From positions 52,665 to 116,664 of the forward strand of contig ONHW01000004.1 in the NCBI GenBank assembly GCA_900317745.1: a stretch of 64,000 bases of DNA. The letters run 5' to 3'. This DNA comes from an uncultured Bacteroidales bacterium. GTDB taxonomy: Bacteria > Bacteroidota > Bacteroidia > Bacteroidales > Paludibacteraceae. Below the pieces are notes generated by a model. That model was not told where the DNA came from. It was given only the letters and a program-made list of their open reading frames with translations, and made no database searches. Of the stretch, positions 51,644-59,999 are shown in pieces; within the stretch, counting starts at the first letter, position 1; each line of letters begins with the position of its first letter. A program made the position numbers and the translations under genes.

Positions 51644-52819
51644 ATGAAAAAGATAATGACCATAGTGCTGCTGTGTGCAGCGATAAGTGCAAGTGCGCAG
51701 ACCTACGTGTGGAAGAACGGTCATGCGCTGATTGAAGATCCGGACAGTATCACGTTTGTCAAGCCGGATATGGGTTTGCAGGTGTATGACAGCGCGAACA
51801 ACTCCTCGTATGTCGACTACAGGTTTACGTATCCGACCGTCGATCATGCGGGTAAGCCGTGTGTGATGTCGGCAGTGTTGTCGTTGCACTCCAACGAGAA
51901 AGCCAGCCGGCGTATAGGCAAGATGGCGCTGTACAACCATTATACGATTCTGCGTTCGAACGAGGCGCCGAGTGTCGGTGAGTTGATGGATCTGCAGCTT
52001 GTCGGGTTGAGCAAAGGTATGGCTGTGGTGAGTCCCGACCTCGAGGGATTTGGCGTGACGGGTGACCGTGTGCAGGCGTACTGCTTTGCGGAGGCGAATG
52101 CACGTGTGTCAATCGACGCGCTGCTGGCGGCACGCCAATGGCTGGTAGAGCAGGGATATACAGTGGGCGACTCGATCCTGAACTACGGCTATTCGCAAGG
52201 CGGACAAACAGCGATGGCGGCACTCAAGTTGTCGCAGACCGAGTACCGCGGACGAGTGCATTTCACCAAAACGATAGCCGGCGCCGGACCATATGACCTG
52301 CGGCTCACCTTCTGCAAGTTCCTCGAGTGGAAGAGGATAGGCATGCCCGGTGTGCTGCCGCTGACCATAGCCGCACTCAACGAGATGTATCACCTCGGGA
52401 TAAAGGACAAAGAGGCGTTCCTCGAGCCGCTGGCGTCGAACATGAAGAGCTGGATCGTATCGAAAAAATTCAATCAGGAAGAGTTCAAACAACTGCTGGG
52501 AACAGACAGCATAGCGAAGTTTATGCAACCGGCGTACTGCGATTCGACAACGGCAGAAATGGTGCGTGTACTCAGTTATGTGGACAGGATGCGTTTCACC
52601 GATGATTGGACGCCCGATGCCGATACCGATGTGAAAATCTATCACTCGCTCAACGACGATATAGTGGCACCCGAGAACTCGCAGATGATGTATCAGTGGC
52701 TGGTGAGCAAAGGTGTGCAGCACGCAGTGCTCGACACAACATCGCTCACAGGAACGCACCTGGATTCGGGAATGTACTTCCTGCTAAGTGCCATGACGTT
52801 CGATCTGATTGGGTGGTAA
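51644..52819 (+). CDS. Secreted alpha/beta hydrolase, lipase/esterase-like
   Basis: A 391-residue exported protein, signal peptide MKKIMTIVLLCAAISASAQ. The nucleophile elbow is GYSQGG in LNYGYSQGGQTAMAAL; the acid is probably D in YHSLNDDIV, and the catalytic His in LTGTHLDSG. The layout resembles the secretory lipase (LIP) and related peptidase/esterase families. It may release acyl or feruloyl groups from extracellular substrates, but the specificity is unclear. A purine-rich tandem repeat fills the upstream spacer. Confidence 0.8.
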   Translation: MKKIMTIVLLCAAISASAQTYVWKNGHALIEDPDSITFVKPDMGLQVYDSANNSSYVDYRFTYPTVDHAGKPCVMSAVLSLHSNEKASRRIGKMALYNHYTILRSNEAPSVGELMDLQLVGLSKGMAVVSPDLEGFGVTGDRVQAYCFAEANARVSIDALLAARQWLVEQGYTVGDSILNYGYSQGGQTAMAALKLSQTEYRGRVHFTKTIAGAGPYDLRLTFCKFLEWKRIGMPGVLPLTIAALNEMYHLGIKDKEAFLEPLASNMKSWIVSKKFNQEEFKQLLGTDSIAKFMQPAYCDSTTAEMVRVLSYVDRMRFTDDWTPDADTDVKIYHSLNDDIVAPENSQMMYQWLVSKGVQHAVLDTTSLTGTHLDSGMYFLLSAMTFDLIGW

Positions 52820-52881
52820 GCAATCTTTTTTACTTCTTTGCATGGGCAAACAATTACACAAAAACAAAATAACTATACACT

Positions 52882-53325
52882 ATGTTACAAGTAGGAGACA
52901 TGATGCCGGCGTTCAGCGTGGCGGATGAGCAGGGACGCGTGGTGACGAACAATGATATGACCGGCAAAAAGACCGTTATCTATTTCTATCCGAAAGACTC
53001 GACGCCGGGTTGTACCGCCGAGGCATGCAACATACGCGACAACTACCATGCGTTTCTGGCGCAAGGCTATCAGGTGTACGGCGTGAGCAAGGACAGTCAG
53101 GCGTCGCATGTCAAGTTCAAAGAGAAGTATGACCTGCCGTTTCCGCTGCTGAGCGACCCGACAACCGCGATGCTGCAGGCGTTCGGAGCATGGGGTGAGA
53201 AGAAGAACTACGGCAAGGTGACGATGGGCACGCTGAGGAAGACGTTTGTATTTGACGAAGAGGGCAGAGTGGCGCGAATCATAGAGAAAGTGGACACGAA
53301 GAATCATTCGGAGCAGATTTTGTAA
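52882..53325 (+). CDS. bcp: Thioredoxin-dependent peroxiredoxin, BCP family
   Basis: A 147-residue atypical 2-Cys peroxiredoxin. The peroxidatic cysteine is C44 in DSTPGCTAEAC and the resolving cysteine is C49, as in BCP/PrxQ. It reduces hydrogen and organic peroxides using thioredoxin, helping an anaerobe survive oxygen exposure. Start MLQVGDMMPAF and length are typical. The FemAB-like gene follows after 7 nt. Confidence 0.95.
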   Translation: MLQVGDMMPAFSVADEQGRVVTNNDMTGKKTVIYFYPKDSTPGCTAEACNIRDNYHAFLAQGYQVYGVSKDSQASHVKFKEKYDLPFPLLSDPTTAMLQAFGAWGEKKNYGKVTMGTLRKTFVFDEEGRVARIIEKVDTKNHSEQIL

Positions 53326-53332
53326 GAAATGT

Positions 53333-54562
53333 ATGTCTGATAGTACGATCCTGACATATACGGAAATAGACCGCGAGGCGTGGAGCAGGCTGGTGCAGAC
53401 GAGCCGGACAGGGACGTGGTTTCAGAGCCCGGAGGCGTATGAGCTGTTTGCTTCGCTGCCGGAGATGTTTACTCCTTTCGCCTTTGGCGTAGTGAGCAAG
53501 CCCGAATCGGATTCGGGACTAATAAACAAAGAAACATTGCGGGGTGTATGTGTGGGATATGTGACGAAGGAAAAGAGTAGGCTGAGGCAGTTCTTTACGC
53601 GGCGGGCAATCATCCTGGGCGGACCGTGTCTGGCTGAAGACGCGACGGACGAGGAGGTGACAGCGCTTCTCTCAACACTCCACGCTCAACGCTCAACTCT
53701 CAACACTCCTATCTACATCGAGATACGTAACTTCAACGATTTCAGCCGTTGGCGCGGAGCGTTTGAGGCGGCAGGTTTTGCGTATCAGCCGCACCTGAAC
53801 TTCCACGTGGATTGTACGGACAAACAGATGATGTGGGAACGGCTGAGCGATAACAGGAAGAGGCAGATAAAAAGGGGAATGCCTACCCCCAGCCCATATC
53901 TGGGTCAGAGCGACGCTCCCCGCTGCTCTTCCCGTTCGAATTGCCAAGCCGAGGCAATTCTCCATCTGAAAGGAGGGGAGAAGGATGGAAGGGATGTATC
54001 TGAGCTGGATGTAAGGGAGTGGTACGGCATATTGCAGGAGTTGTACAGGACGAAAGTCAAGACGCCGCTATGGCCGGTGGAGTTCTTTGTGCAGGCTTAC
54101 AAGCAAGGCGTCGGACATTTCCTGCTGATAAGGCATGAGGGAAAGATCATCGGCGGCAGTATGGTGGTAAGAAAGCCTACCCCCAACCCCTCCCTAAAAG
54201 GAGGGGAGAATACAATGGAGAACATCGGGGAGAACGGAGTAGTATATGAGTGGTACGAGTGCGGGATGAATGCGGCGTACAAAGAGCAGTATCCGTCGGT
54301 GATGGCAACATGGGCAGGCATGCAGTATGCGCATGAGCAAGGTTGTGCACGTTACGACATGATGGGTGCGGGTGTGCCGGGCGTGCCGTACGGCGTGCGG
54401 GACTTCAAAGCCGAGTTCGGCGGCACGCTGGTGGAGCACGGACGATGGCTGTATGTAGCCAAGCCGTGGCTGTACTCTATCGGGAAAGCGGGAGTGGAAA
54501 TGTTGAAAGGGGCCTACCCCCATCCCCTCCCTAAAGGGAAGGGTGAATACGTTGAAAATTAA
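53333..54562 (+). CDS. FemAB/FemX-like aminoacyl- or acetyltransferase carrying five in-frame inserts
   Basis: A 409-residue protein with the double-GNAT plan of the FemAB family: WSRLVQTSRTGTWFQSPEAYELF at the start, IEIRNFNDFSRW, NRKRQIKRG, HEGKIIGGSMVV, and GARYDMMGAG-like CARYDMMGAGVPG near the end. Related enzymes add amino acids to peptidoglycan or act on cell-surface glycans. About 75-80 residues look like inserts: KPESDSGL (53501), a CTCAACACT repeat (53670), a PTPSPYLGQSD...LKGGEK block (53881), PTPNPSLKGGE (54175) and PHPLPKGKGE (54512). Without them the length would match the family. Whether the protein still functions is unclear, but the frame is intact. Confidence 0.8.
   Translation: MSDSTILTYTEIDREAWSRLVQTSRTGTWFQSPEAYELFASLPEMFTPFAFGVVSKPESDSGLINKETLRGVCVGYVTKEKSRLRQFFTRRAIILGGPCLAEDATDEEVTALLSTLHAQRSTLNTPIYIEIRNFNDFSRWRGAFEAAGFAYQPHLNFHVDCTDKQMMWERLSDNRKRQIKRGMPTPSPYLGQSDAPRCSSRSNCQAEAILHLKGGEKDGRDVSELDVREWYGILQELYRTKVKTPLWPVEFFVQAYKQGVGHFLLIRHEGKIIGGSMVVRKPTPNPSLKGGENTMENIGENGVVYEWYECGMNAAYKEQYPSVMATWAGMQYAHEQGCARYDMMGAGVPGVPYGVRDFKAEFGGTLVEHGRWLYVAKPWLYSIGKAGVEMLKGAYPHPLPKGKGEYVEN
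53501..53517 (+). repeat. Perfect palindrome inside the FemAB-like gene
   Basis: CCCGAATC-G-GATTCGGG, a perfect 8-bp-arm palindrome encoding part of KPESDSGL. The core CCGAAT/ATTCGG resembles the palindromes inside the transposase gene at 57975 and 58590. Confidence 0.75.
53670..53708 (+). repeat. CTCAACACT-type coding repeat in the FemAB-like gene
   Basis: Four imperfect CTCAACRCT units encode LSTLHAQRSTLN, the same repeat class as in the giant secreted gene. Confidence 0.8.
53881..53982 (+). repeat. Compound palindromic insert in the FemAB-like gene
   Basis: Starts GCCTACCCCCAGCCC, contains CCCA-TATC-TGGG and GAATTGCC (53938-53945) with GGCAATTC (53953-53960), and ends AAAGGAGGGGAGAAGG. 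It looks like the 54175 element split by further sequence. It encodes about 34 residues in frame. Confidence 0.75.
54175..54208 (+). repeat. PTPNPSLKGGE palindromic insert
   Basis: GCCTACCCCCAAC then CCCCTCC (54187-54193) and GGAGGGG (54200-54206), an imperfect palindrome encoding PTPNPSLKGGE. I recall peptides of this kind recurring in many Bacteroidetes proteins. Confidence 0.85.
54512..54545 (+). repeat. Second PTPNPS-type palindromic insert at the gene end
   Basis: GCCTACCCCCATCCC then TCCC-TAAA-GGGA, encoding PHPLPKGKGE, six to ten residues before the stop codon. It shares its first ten bases with the elements at 53881 and 54175. Confidence 0.8.
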
Positions 54563-54583
54563 AATTATTAACCTTATAAGATT

Positions 54584-56344
54584 ATGAGAAAGATTGTAAT
54601 GATTGTAGCGGTATGCGTGCTGTCGATGCAGATGATGGCAGCGTACTATGTAGCCGGCAACGGTTCGGCAGGAAACCCGTGGTGCGACGGCAAGTCGTGG
54701 CAAGTCAACGGAAGTGCTATGACAGACATGGGCGGCGGATTGTGGTCAGTCACGTTCGCGAATGTGCCGGTAGGCGGCGATTATCAGTTCAAGGTCACCA
54801 ACGGTTCGAGCACGTGGATGGGCTTCGACAAGTATTCGTCAGACGGTTCGAACATCTATGCGACCTCGTCGGGCGGCGACCAGAACATCGTGTTCTCGAT
54901 CAGTGAGCCGCAGGACATAACGATCACGTACAACGGCACGAAGATCTGCGTGAACGGCACCATAGGCAACGATGCTCCCGACCCGTCGAAATACTGGGCG
55001 GTAGGTGTGCCGGCAGAGTATGAAGGTGTGATGCTGCAGGCGTTCTACTGGGAAGCACAGAAACTGACAGATTACTCCCGAATGAAGTATGTCGATCTGC
55101 TGAACAGCGGTCTGGTGGACGAGATGGGCACGAACTTTGACCTGGTATGGATGCCACCTTCGGGAATGGGTGGCGGAGTAGGTTACTATACTCGTCAGTA
55201 CTCCAATCTGGAAAGTGACTGGGGTACTAAAGCCAAGCTGCAGGAGGTGCTTGAGCGTCTGCACGCCAAGGGCTGCAAGGTGCTGGCGGATATAGTGATC
55301 AATCATACGCAGAGTTCTTCGGGATGGGCTAAATCGTTTATGACGAACAATTTTGGCAACTACGGAACCTATCAGATCACGTCGGAGCATATCTGTGCGG
55401 GCGATGAGGCATTTACCAGTTCATCGTCTGACAGCAAGAGTCTGCCTCACGGTGCAGCGGACACGGGTACGAATGACGGCGGTTGTCGTGACCTGGATCA
55501 TACAAGCACGTACGTGCAGAACATGTGCAAGGCATACACACAATGGATGATCAACACGATAGGTTTCGATGGTTTCCGCTACGATATGACGTTAGGTTAT
55601 CACGGCAAGTACCTGTCGATGTACAACCTTGCCTCGAAGCCGTTCTTCTCGGTATCGGAGTGCTGGAGCGATGTGAACACGATCAAAGCGCATCTGGAGG
55701 CTGCCAGCTACAACACGTTGGCGTTTGACTTCCCGACAAAGTACAAGTTCAACTCGTGGAAAGGCGGTTCGGCATACAGCAACCTGAAGAATCCGGGTAT
55801 GCGTGCATTGGGCTTGACGAGAAACGCGGTAACGTTCATCGACAACCACGACACGTTCCACCGCTCGGATAACCAGAGTGGCGAGTTCCTGGGCTATAAC
55901 ACGAACCTGAACGGCAAGAAGCCGCAGATCCTTGAGGCAAACGCTTATCTGCTGATGATGCCGGGCGTGCCGTGTGTGTTCTGGCCGCACTGGTACACCT
56001 TCAAAAGTGATATCAACAAACTGATAGCCATCCGCAAACGTATGGGTATCCATTCGGAGTCAGAGGTAACGGACGAGGTGGCAGGTACGAACAAATATTC
56101 GGCCACCATAACCGGTCATCACGGTAAGGTTATTCTGCGTATGGGTTCGGCGCGCGACATGTCGGAGCCGGCAGGATATGAACATGCATATACCGGCGAC
56201 AACTTTGATATCTATACCGCGTATGGCACCGGTGTGGAGGACGTGCAAGTACAATCGCCCGCGACGAAGGTGCTGGAGAACGGCACGTTGTACATCATGC
56301 GTGACGGCGAGCGATATACGGTGGACGGACGTAAGACTGAATAA
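54584..56344 (+). CDS. Secreted GH13 alpha-amylase with N-terminal starch-binding-like domain
   Basis: A 586-residue exported glycoside hydrolase, signal peptide MRKIVMIVAVCVLSMQMMA. Residues 20-125 resemble a carbohydrate-binding module (GNPWCDGKSWQVNGSAM, FANVPVGGDYQFKVTNG). From about residue 150 the GH13 barrel follows: VLADIVINHTQ, nucleophile D in GFDGFRYDMT (near 331), acid/base E in VSECWSD (near 358), and the third acid in FIDNHDTF (near 418). It should cleave internal alpha-1,4 bonds of starch outside the cell. The end carries the shared short tail (KVLENGTLYIMRDGERYTVDG). The galactanase gene begins 2 nt after its stop. No SusC/SusD genes are in the window. Confidence 0.92.
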   Translation: MRKIVMIVAVCVLSMQMMAAYYVAGNGSAGNPWCDGKSWQVNGSAMTDMGGGLWSVTFANVPVGGDYQFKVTNGSSTWMGFDKYSSDGSNIYATSSGGDQNIVFSISEPQDITITYNGTKICVNGTIGNDAPDPSKYWAVGVPAEYEGVMLQAFYWEAQKLTDYSRMKYVDLLNSGLVDEMGTNFDLVWMPPSGMGGGVGYYTRQYSNLESDWGTKAKLQEVLERLHAKGCKVLADIVINHTQSSSGWAKSFMTNNFGNYGTYQITSEHICAGDEAFTSSSSDSKSLPHGAADTGTNDGGCRDLDHTSTYVQNMCKAYTQWMINTIGFDGFRYDMTLGYHGKYLSMYNLASKPFFSVSECWSDVNTIKAHLEAASYNTLAFDFPTKYKFNSWKGGSAYSNLKNPGMRALGLTRNAVTFIDNHDTFHRSDNQSGEFLGYNTNLNGKKPQILEANAYLLMMPGVPCVFWPHWYTFKSDINKLIAIRKRMGIHSESEVTDEVAGTNKYSATITGHHGKVILRMGSARDMSEPAGYEHAYTGDNFDIYTAYGTGVEDVQVQSPATKVLENGTLYIMRDGERYTVDGRKTE

Positions 56345-56346
56345 TC

Positions 56347-57474
56347 ATGAGAGCGAAGAAACGATATATCTATCCGGCAATAGTCCTGACGGCTATTGTG
56401 CTGTTGGCGTCGTGTACGCGTCCGGCAGCGAAAGAATCGGGTTATGCCTACGGCGCCGACCTGAGTTGGCTGACGGAGCAGGAGCGTGACGGAGTGGTGT
56501 TCTACAACCTGAACGGACAGAGCGACGAGTGCATGCACCTGCTGCAAGGAATAGGAATGAACAGCGTGCGGTTGCGCGTGTGGGTGAATCATACTACAGG
56601 CTGGTGCAATCTGCCGGATATGCTGGTGAAAGCACGCCGTGCCGACAGCCTCGGGCTACGGCTGATGATTGACTTCCACTACTCGGACTTCTTTGCCGAT
56701 CCGCATCGTCAGGACGTGCCGGCAGAGTGGCTCACGTGGGACAACCCCGACGGAAACGAACGGACCTATGCCGATACAATCAGCCACCTGACGGAGTGCG
56801 TGTATGCGCACACGAAGTCTGTGCTGCAGGCGCTCAAGGCGGAAGGTATAACGCCCGAATGGGTGCAGGTAGGCAACGAGACGCGCTATGGCACGTTGTG
56901 GCCCTACGGCCGTACGACTGACGAGGATTATGTGGCAGTGCGTAACGGCGAAGGATGGAGCAACTATGCGAAGTTCGTTACCGCAGGCTACGAGGCGTGC
57001 CATGAGGTCTTCCCCGATGTGATAGTGATCAACCATATCGACAACGCGTATATGGACAACGTGTGGTTCTACGAGCAACTGCAGGCAGACGGCGGCAAGT
57101 GGGATATGATTGGTCTGAGCCATTACCCGATGATGGGCGCGTGGAGCGGCGGCATACCCTGGCAGGAGATGAACGAGCGGGCGCGCCGTAACATTATCGC
57201 CCTGCATGAGGCATTCGGCTGTCCGGTTATGCTGTCCGAGATAGGCACGATGGAGCACGACCCGCAGACCTCGCAACAGGTGATTGCCGATGTGCGCAGC
57301 AAACTGGATACGTTGCCGTATTTCGGAGGAATATTCTACTGGGAGCCGCAGGTGTTTGCCGGTTGGCGTCCGCAGGAGTATATCCCGTTAGGCTGGGGTG
57401 CGTACGACATGGGCGCGTTCAAGACCGAAACAGGTCAGCCGAACGAGGCACTGGTAACACTATTTGCACACTAA
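56347..57474 (+). CDS. GH53 arabinogalactan endo-beta-1,4-galactanase lipoprotein
   Basis: A 375-residue lipoprotein, lipobox LLASC. The GH53 barrel is recognisable from GYAYGADLSWLTEQE, SVRLRVWVNH and LMIDFHYSDFFADPHRQDVPAEW. The acid/base is the Glu of WVQVGNET near residue 178 and the nucleophile the Glu of VMLSEIGTM near 298. It should cut beta-1,4-galactan side chains of pectin, a plant-cell-wall substrate. It is almost contiguous with the amylase gene and ends before a classical terminator, so the two are probably one operon. Confidence 0.93.
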   Translation: MRAKKRYIYPAIVLTAIVLLASCTRPAAKESGYAYGADLSWLTEQERDGVVFYNLNGQSDECMHLLQGIGMNSVRLRVWVNHTTGWCNLPDMLVKARRADSLGLRLMIDFHYSDFFADPHRQDVPAEWLTWDNPDGNERTYADTISHLTECVYAHTKSVLQALKAEGITPEWVQVGNETRYGTLWPYGRTTDEDYVAVRNGEGWSNYAKFVTAGYEACHEVFPDVIVINHIDNAYMDNVWFYEQLQADGGKWDMIGLSHYPMMGAWSGGIPWQEMNERARRNIIALHEAFGCPVMLSEIGTMEHDPQTSQQVIADVRSKLDTLPYFGGIFYWEPQVFAGWRPQEYIPLGWGAYDMGAFKTETGQPNEALVTLFAH

Positions 57475-57485
57475 ATTTCTCACCC

Positions 57486-57512
57486 AAGCAGCCCACACGG
57501 GGCTGCTTTTTT
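57486..57512 (+). terminator. Intrinsic terminator after the amylase-galactanase pair
   Basis: AAGCAGCCC (57486-57494) pairs with GGGCTGCTT (57500-57508) around ACACG, followed by a run of six T (57507-57512). Classical form. Confidence 0.93.
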
Positions 57513-57562
57513 GTGCCTGAACCGAAAAAAACACACTGCTTACGAAAAAGGATGGGGAATAG

Positions 57563-57593
57563 TTGCAAATTTCAAATATTTTTCGTACCTTTG
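57563..57593 (+). promoter_or_regulatory. Bacteroidetes-type promoter for the RAYT gene
   Basis: TTG (57563-57565), 20 nt, TACCTTTG (57586-57593). TACGAAAAA (57541-57549) and TTTTTCGTA (57579-57587) can pair, placing the -33 box in a 29-nt loop, the same plan as at 12944 and 21811. Confidence 0.82.
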
Positions 57594-57615
57594 CAGCGCA
57601 AATCAGCAAACGGTA

Positions 57616-58614
57616 ATGAGCGAAGATAAGTGGCATTGGCAAACAGGGCGTATATGGCGCGGGGTTGGTATATACCATGTGACGATGGTTGTACCAAGTC
57701 GCATGCCTTTGTTTGGTGATTTGGTTATCCCTGATGATGATCCCGGACAAGCGTATATAGCGCGCAAAGAGTTGGGCGAGGCTATTCTCAAGTTGATGTT
57801 CATGATACCGGATTATCACCCGGAAGTAGAGATTATTCAGTTCTGCTTGATGCCGGATCATATTCATTTTATCTTGCGCGTAAAACGTGAGATGAAAAAA
57901 GGCATCGCATCTGTTGTGCGCGGGTTCTGGCAAGGTGCCAAGAAAGCCGGCAATGTATATGCTTCGTCAGTTTTTCCGAATACTATTCGGAGTGACCAGC
58001 CGAAATGGAATCCCATCTTTACCGAGAAACCCTTCATCCGCCCTATGTCGCGCAAAGGGCAACTGCAATCCATGATCCGCTATGTGCAGATGAATCCTCA
58101 GCGCCTTGCTACCAAGCGTCTCAAACCCGGTTATTTCTATGTGCAAGAGAATGTGGAAATAGGTGCTCGCGTTTATAGTGCCGTAGGCAATATCCAACTG
58201 CTGCATGCTCAGAAATATTCTCCCGTGCATGTGCGGAGCATGTGGGTGAAGGATGCCGAACAGAATGGAAATATTCAGCCCCTCAGAGACTACAAGAACG
58301 GCTGCGTTCTTGCAGCCCGAGAGGGAACGGTTATGGTCTCGCCGTTTATCAGCGAACATGAGAAAGCCGTGTTAGATGTGCTCCTTAAGGAGCAACACGG
58401 CATTATCTATATCGCCGATAATGGTTTCGGGCGATATTTCAAACCATCTGATGCCTTGTTCGATGCAGTCGCAGAGGGTCGCCTTCTCATCCTCTCCCCA
58501 TGGTCGTATGATCCAAGCAAGAAGCGCGTAAGCCGTGACGAATGCGTAGCGATGAACGGCATGGCGGAGGAGATTTGCGATGCTCTTTCTCCGAATACTA
58601 TTCGGAAAAATTAA
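57616..58614 (+). CDS. REP-associated tyrosine transposase (RAYT, Y1/IS200-like)
   Basis: A 332-residue single-strand transposase relative. The HUH motif is in CLMPDHIHFILRV near residue 80 and the likely catalytic tyrosine is in SMIRYVQMNPQRL near 155. RAYTs act on REP-type palindromes in other bacteria. Two identical perfect palindromes, TCCGAATACTATTCGGA, lie inside the gene at 57975-57991 and 58590-58606. The first encodes VFPNTIRSD within the catalytic domain, the second the last residues SPNTIRKN. A 14-bp palindrome ACGAAGCGCTTCGT overlaps the stop codon. I use the ATG after the promoter; an upstream in-frame extension reaches 57511 across the promoter and is rejected. Confidence 0.85.
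   Translation: MSEDKWHWQTGRIWRGVGIYHVTMVVPSRMPLFGDLVIPDDDPGQAYIARKELGEAILKLMFMIPDYHPEVEIIQFCLMPDHIHFILRVKREMKKGIASVVRGFWQGAKKAGNVYASSVFPNTIRSDQPKWNPIFTEKPFIRPMSRKGQLQSMIRYVQMNPQRLATKRLKPGYFYVQENVEIGARVYSAVGNIQLLHAQKYSPVHVRSMWVKDAEQNGNIQPLRDYKNGCVLAAREGTVMVSPFISEHEKAVLDVLLKEQHGIIYIADNGFGRYFKPSDALFDAVAEGRLLILSPWSYDPSKKRVSRDECVAMNGMAEEICDALSPNTIRKN
57975..57991 (+). repeat. 17-bp palindrome inside the RAYT gene, copy 1
   Basis: TCCGAATA-C-TATTCGGA, perfect 8-bp arms, identical to copy 2 at 58590. Confidence 0.9.
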
Positions 58615-58627
58615 CGAAGCGCTTCGT
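58590..58627 (+). repeat. 17-bp palindrome copy 2 plus 14-bp palindrome at the RAYT 3' end
   Basis: TCCGAATACTATTCGGA (58590-58606) followed by ACGAAGCGCTTCGT (58614-58627), a second perfect palindrome beginning on the last base of the stop codon. Confidence 0.88.
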
Positions 58628-58699
58628 CTGTTTAGGGCTATATCACACGTGACGTAGAAACCTGCATGCACGAGCATTATCCAATCGTTATACATACTA

Positions 58700-58732
58700 A
58701 ATCGGGCTAACGCTGCTGACGTTAGCCCGATT
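58700..58732. terminator. Hairpin between convergent RAYT and aspC genes
   Basis: AATCGGGCTAACG (58700-58712) pairs perfectly with CGTTAGCCCGATT (58720-58732) around a 7-nt loop. No T-run on either side, so termination may be weak or assisted. Confidence 0.75.
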
Positions 58733-58749
58733 CGGTTATGGCGGAATGA

Positions 58750-59940
58750 CTATTGTGCGTTGTATGTCTCCAGCGCCTTACGCAGCACGATCATCGCTTT
58801 GCCCAGGTCGTCCTTGTTCAGCACATACGCCATGCGCACCTGCTTGCGGCCGTCCTCCGGATTGGTGTAGAAACCTGTACCGGGAGCCATCATGACGGTT
58901 GCGCCCTCGAAGGAGAAATCCGTCAGACACCACTTGCAGAACTTCTCGACATCATCAACAGGCAGTTGTACCATGACGTAGAACGCACCGGTAGGTGCCG
59001 GAGCAAACACGCCGGGAATCTGGTTGAGTTGGTCGATCAGGAAGTTACGGCGACTCAGGTACTCGTCATAGACCTCGAGCATATATTCCTCCGGTGTGGA
59101 CAGCGACGCCTCGGCTACGATCTGTCCGAACAGCGGTGGCGAGAGTCGTGCCTGGCAGAACTTCATTACTGCCTCGCGTACGGCTTTGTTCTTGGTGATG
59201 AGTGCGCCGATACGTATGCCGCACTCCGAGTATCGCTTCGACACGCTGTCCACAAGGATAACGTTCTGCTCTATACCTTCCAGGTGGCAGGCGGAGATGT
59301 AGGGCGATTTGGTGTAGATAAACTCGCGATAGACCTCGTCGGAGATGAGGTAGAGGTTATACTTCTTCACCAGGTCGCGAATCTGGCGCATCTCCTGTTT
59401 GGTGTACAGGTAGCCGGTCGGGTTGTTGGGGTTACAGATGAGTATGGCACGTGTCTTGGGCGTGATCTGCTTCTCAAACTCCTCCACCGACGGCAGTTTG
59501 AAGCCGTTCTCTATATGCGTCTTGACGGACTTGACTACCGCACCGCAGGAGATAGCGAACGCCATGTAGTTGGCATAACTCGGGTCGGTAACGATGATCT
59601 CTTCGCCCGGGTTGAGGCACGACATGTATGCAAACATGATCGCCTCCGAACCGCCGGAGGTGATGATAATCTCGTCGGGCGAGAGGTCGATGCCGTAGTC
59701 GGCATAGTAACTGACCATCTTCGTGCGCAGGGATTTCAGCCCTTGCGAAGGAGAGTAGGACAGAACATCCTGTTGGAAGTTCTTGACTGCCTCCAGTGCT
59801 TGCGGCGGAGTGGCAATATCCGGCTGACCGATGTTCAGGTGATAGACATGTATGCCTGCGCGCTTGGCATCGTCGGCATACTTCGCCAGTTTGCGGATAG
59901 GCGACTCAGGCATCGATTGTGCTCGTACACTTATTTCCAT
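58750..59940 (-). CDS. aspC: Aspartate aminotransferase (class I, PLP-dependent)
   Basis: A 396-residue fold-type I aminotransferase that moves amino groups between aspartate and 2-oxoglutarate. The PLP lysine is in VDSVSKRYSECGIRIG; NPNNPTG and SDEVYREF are the standard cofactor-contacting motifs. Sequence style (GQPDIATPPQALEAV) is that of the aspartate/aromatic subgroup often annotated AspC/AspB in Bacteroidetes. Substrate range is inferred by family. It follows prfC across a tandem-repeat spacer and ends toward the RAYT gene with a hairpin between. Confidence 0.9.
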   Translation of the reverse strand: MEISVRAQSMPESPIRKLAKYADDAKRAGIHVYHLNIGQPDIATPPQALEAVKNFQQDVLSYSPSQGLKSLRTKMVSYYADYGIDLSPDEIIITSGGSEAIMFAYMSCLNPGEEIIVTDPSYANYMAFAISCGAVVKSVKTHIENGFKLPSVEEFEKQITPKTRAILICNPNNPTGYLYTKQEMRQIRDLVKKYNLYLISDEVYREFIYTKSPYISACHLEGIEQNVILVDSVSKRYSECGIRIGALITKNKAVREAVMKFCQARLSPPLFGQIVAEASLSTPEEYMLEVYDEYLSRRNFLIDQLNQIPGVFAPAPTGAFYVMVQLPVDDVEKFCKWCLTDFSFEGATVMMAPGTGFYTNPEDGRKQVRMAYVLNKDDLGKAMIVLRKALETYNAQ

Positions 59941-59945
59941 AAATG

Positions 59946-59999
59946 TTGTTATGCGGTTAAGCGGTTAAGTTGTTAAGTTGTTAAGCTGTTGCGTTGTTA
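59946..59999. repeat. GTTAAGC/GTTAAGT tandem repeat between prfC and aspC
   Basis: Seven or so imperfect GTTAAGY / GTTGTTA units fill the 56-bp spacer and run into the prfC stop codon. Confidence 0.8.

Noticed and set aside
54584-57474. Complete polysaccharide utilisation locus around the amylase and galactanase
   Set aside because: No SusC/SusD-like pair or dedicated regulator lies in the window.
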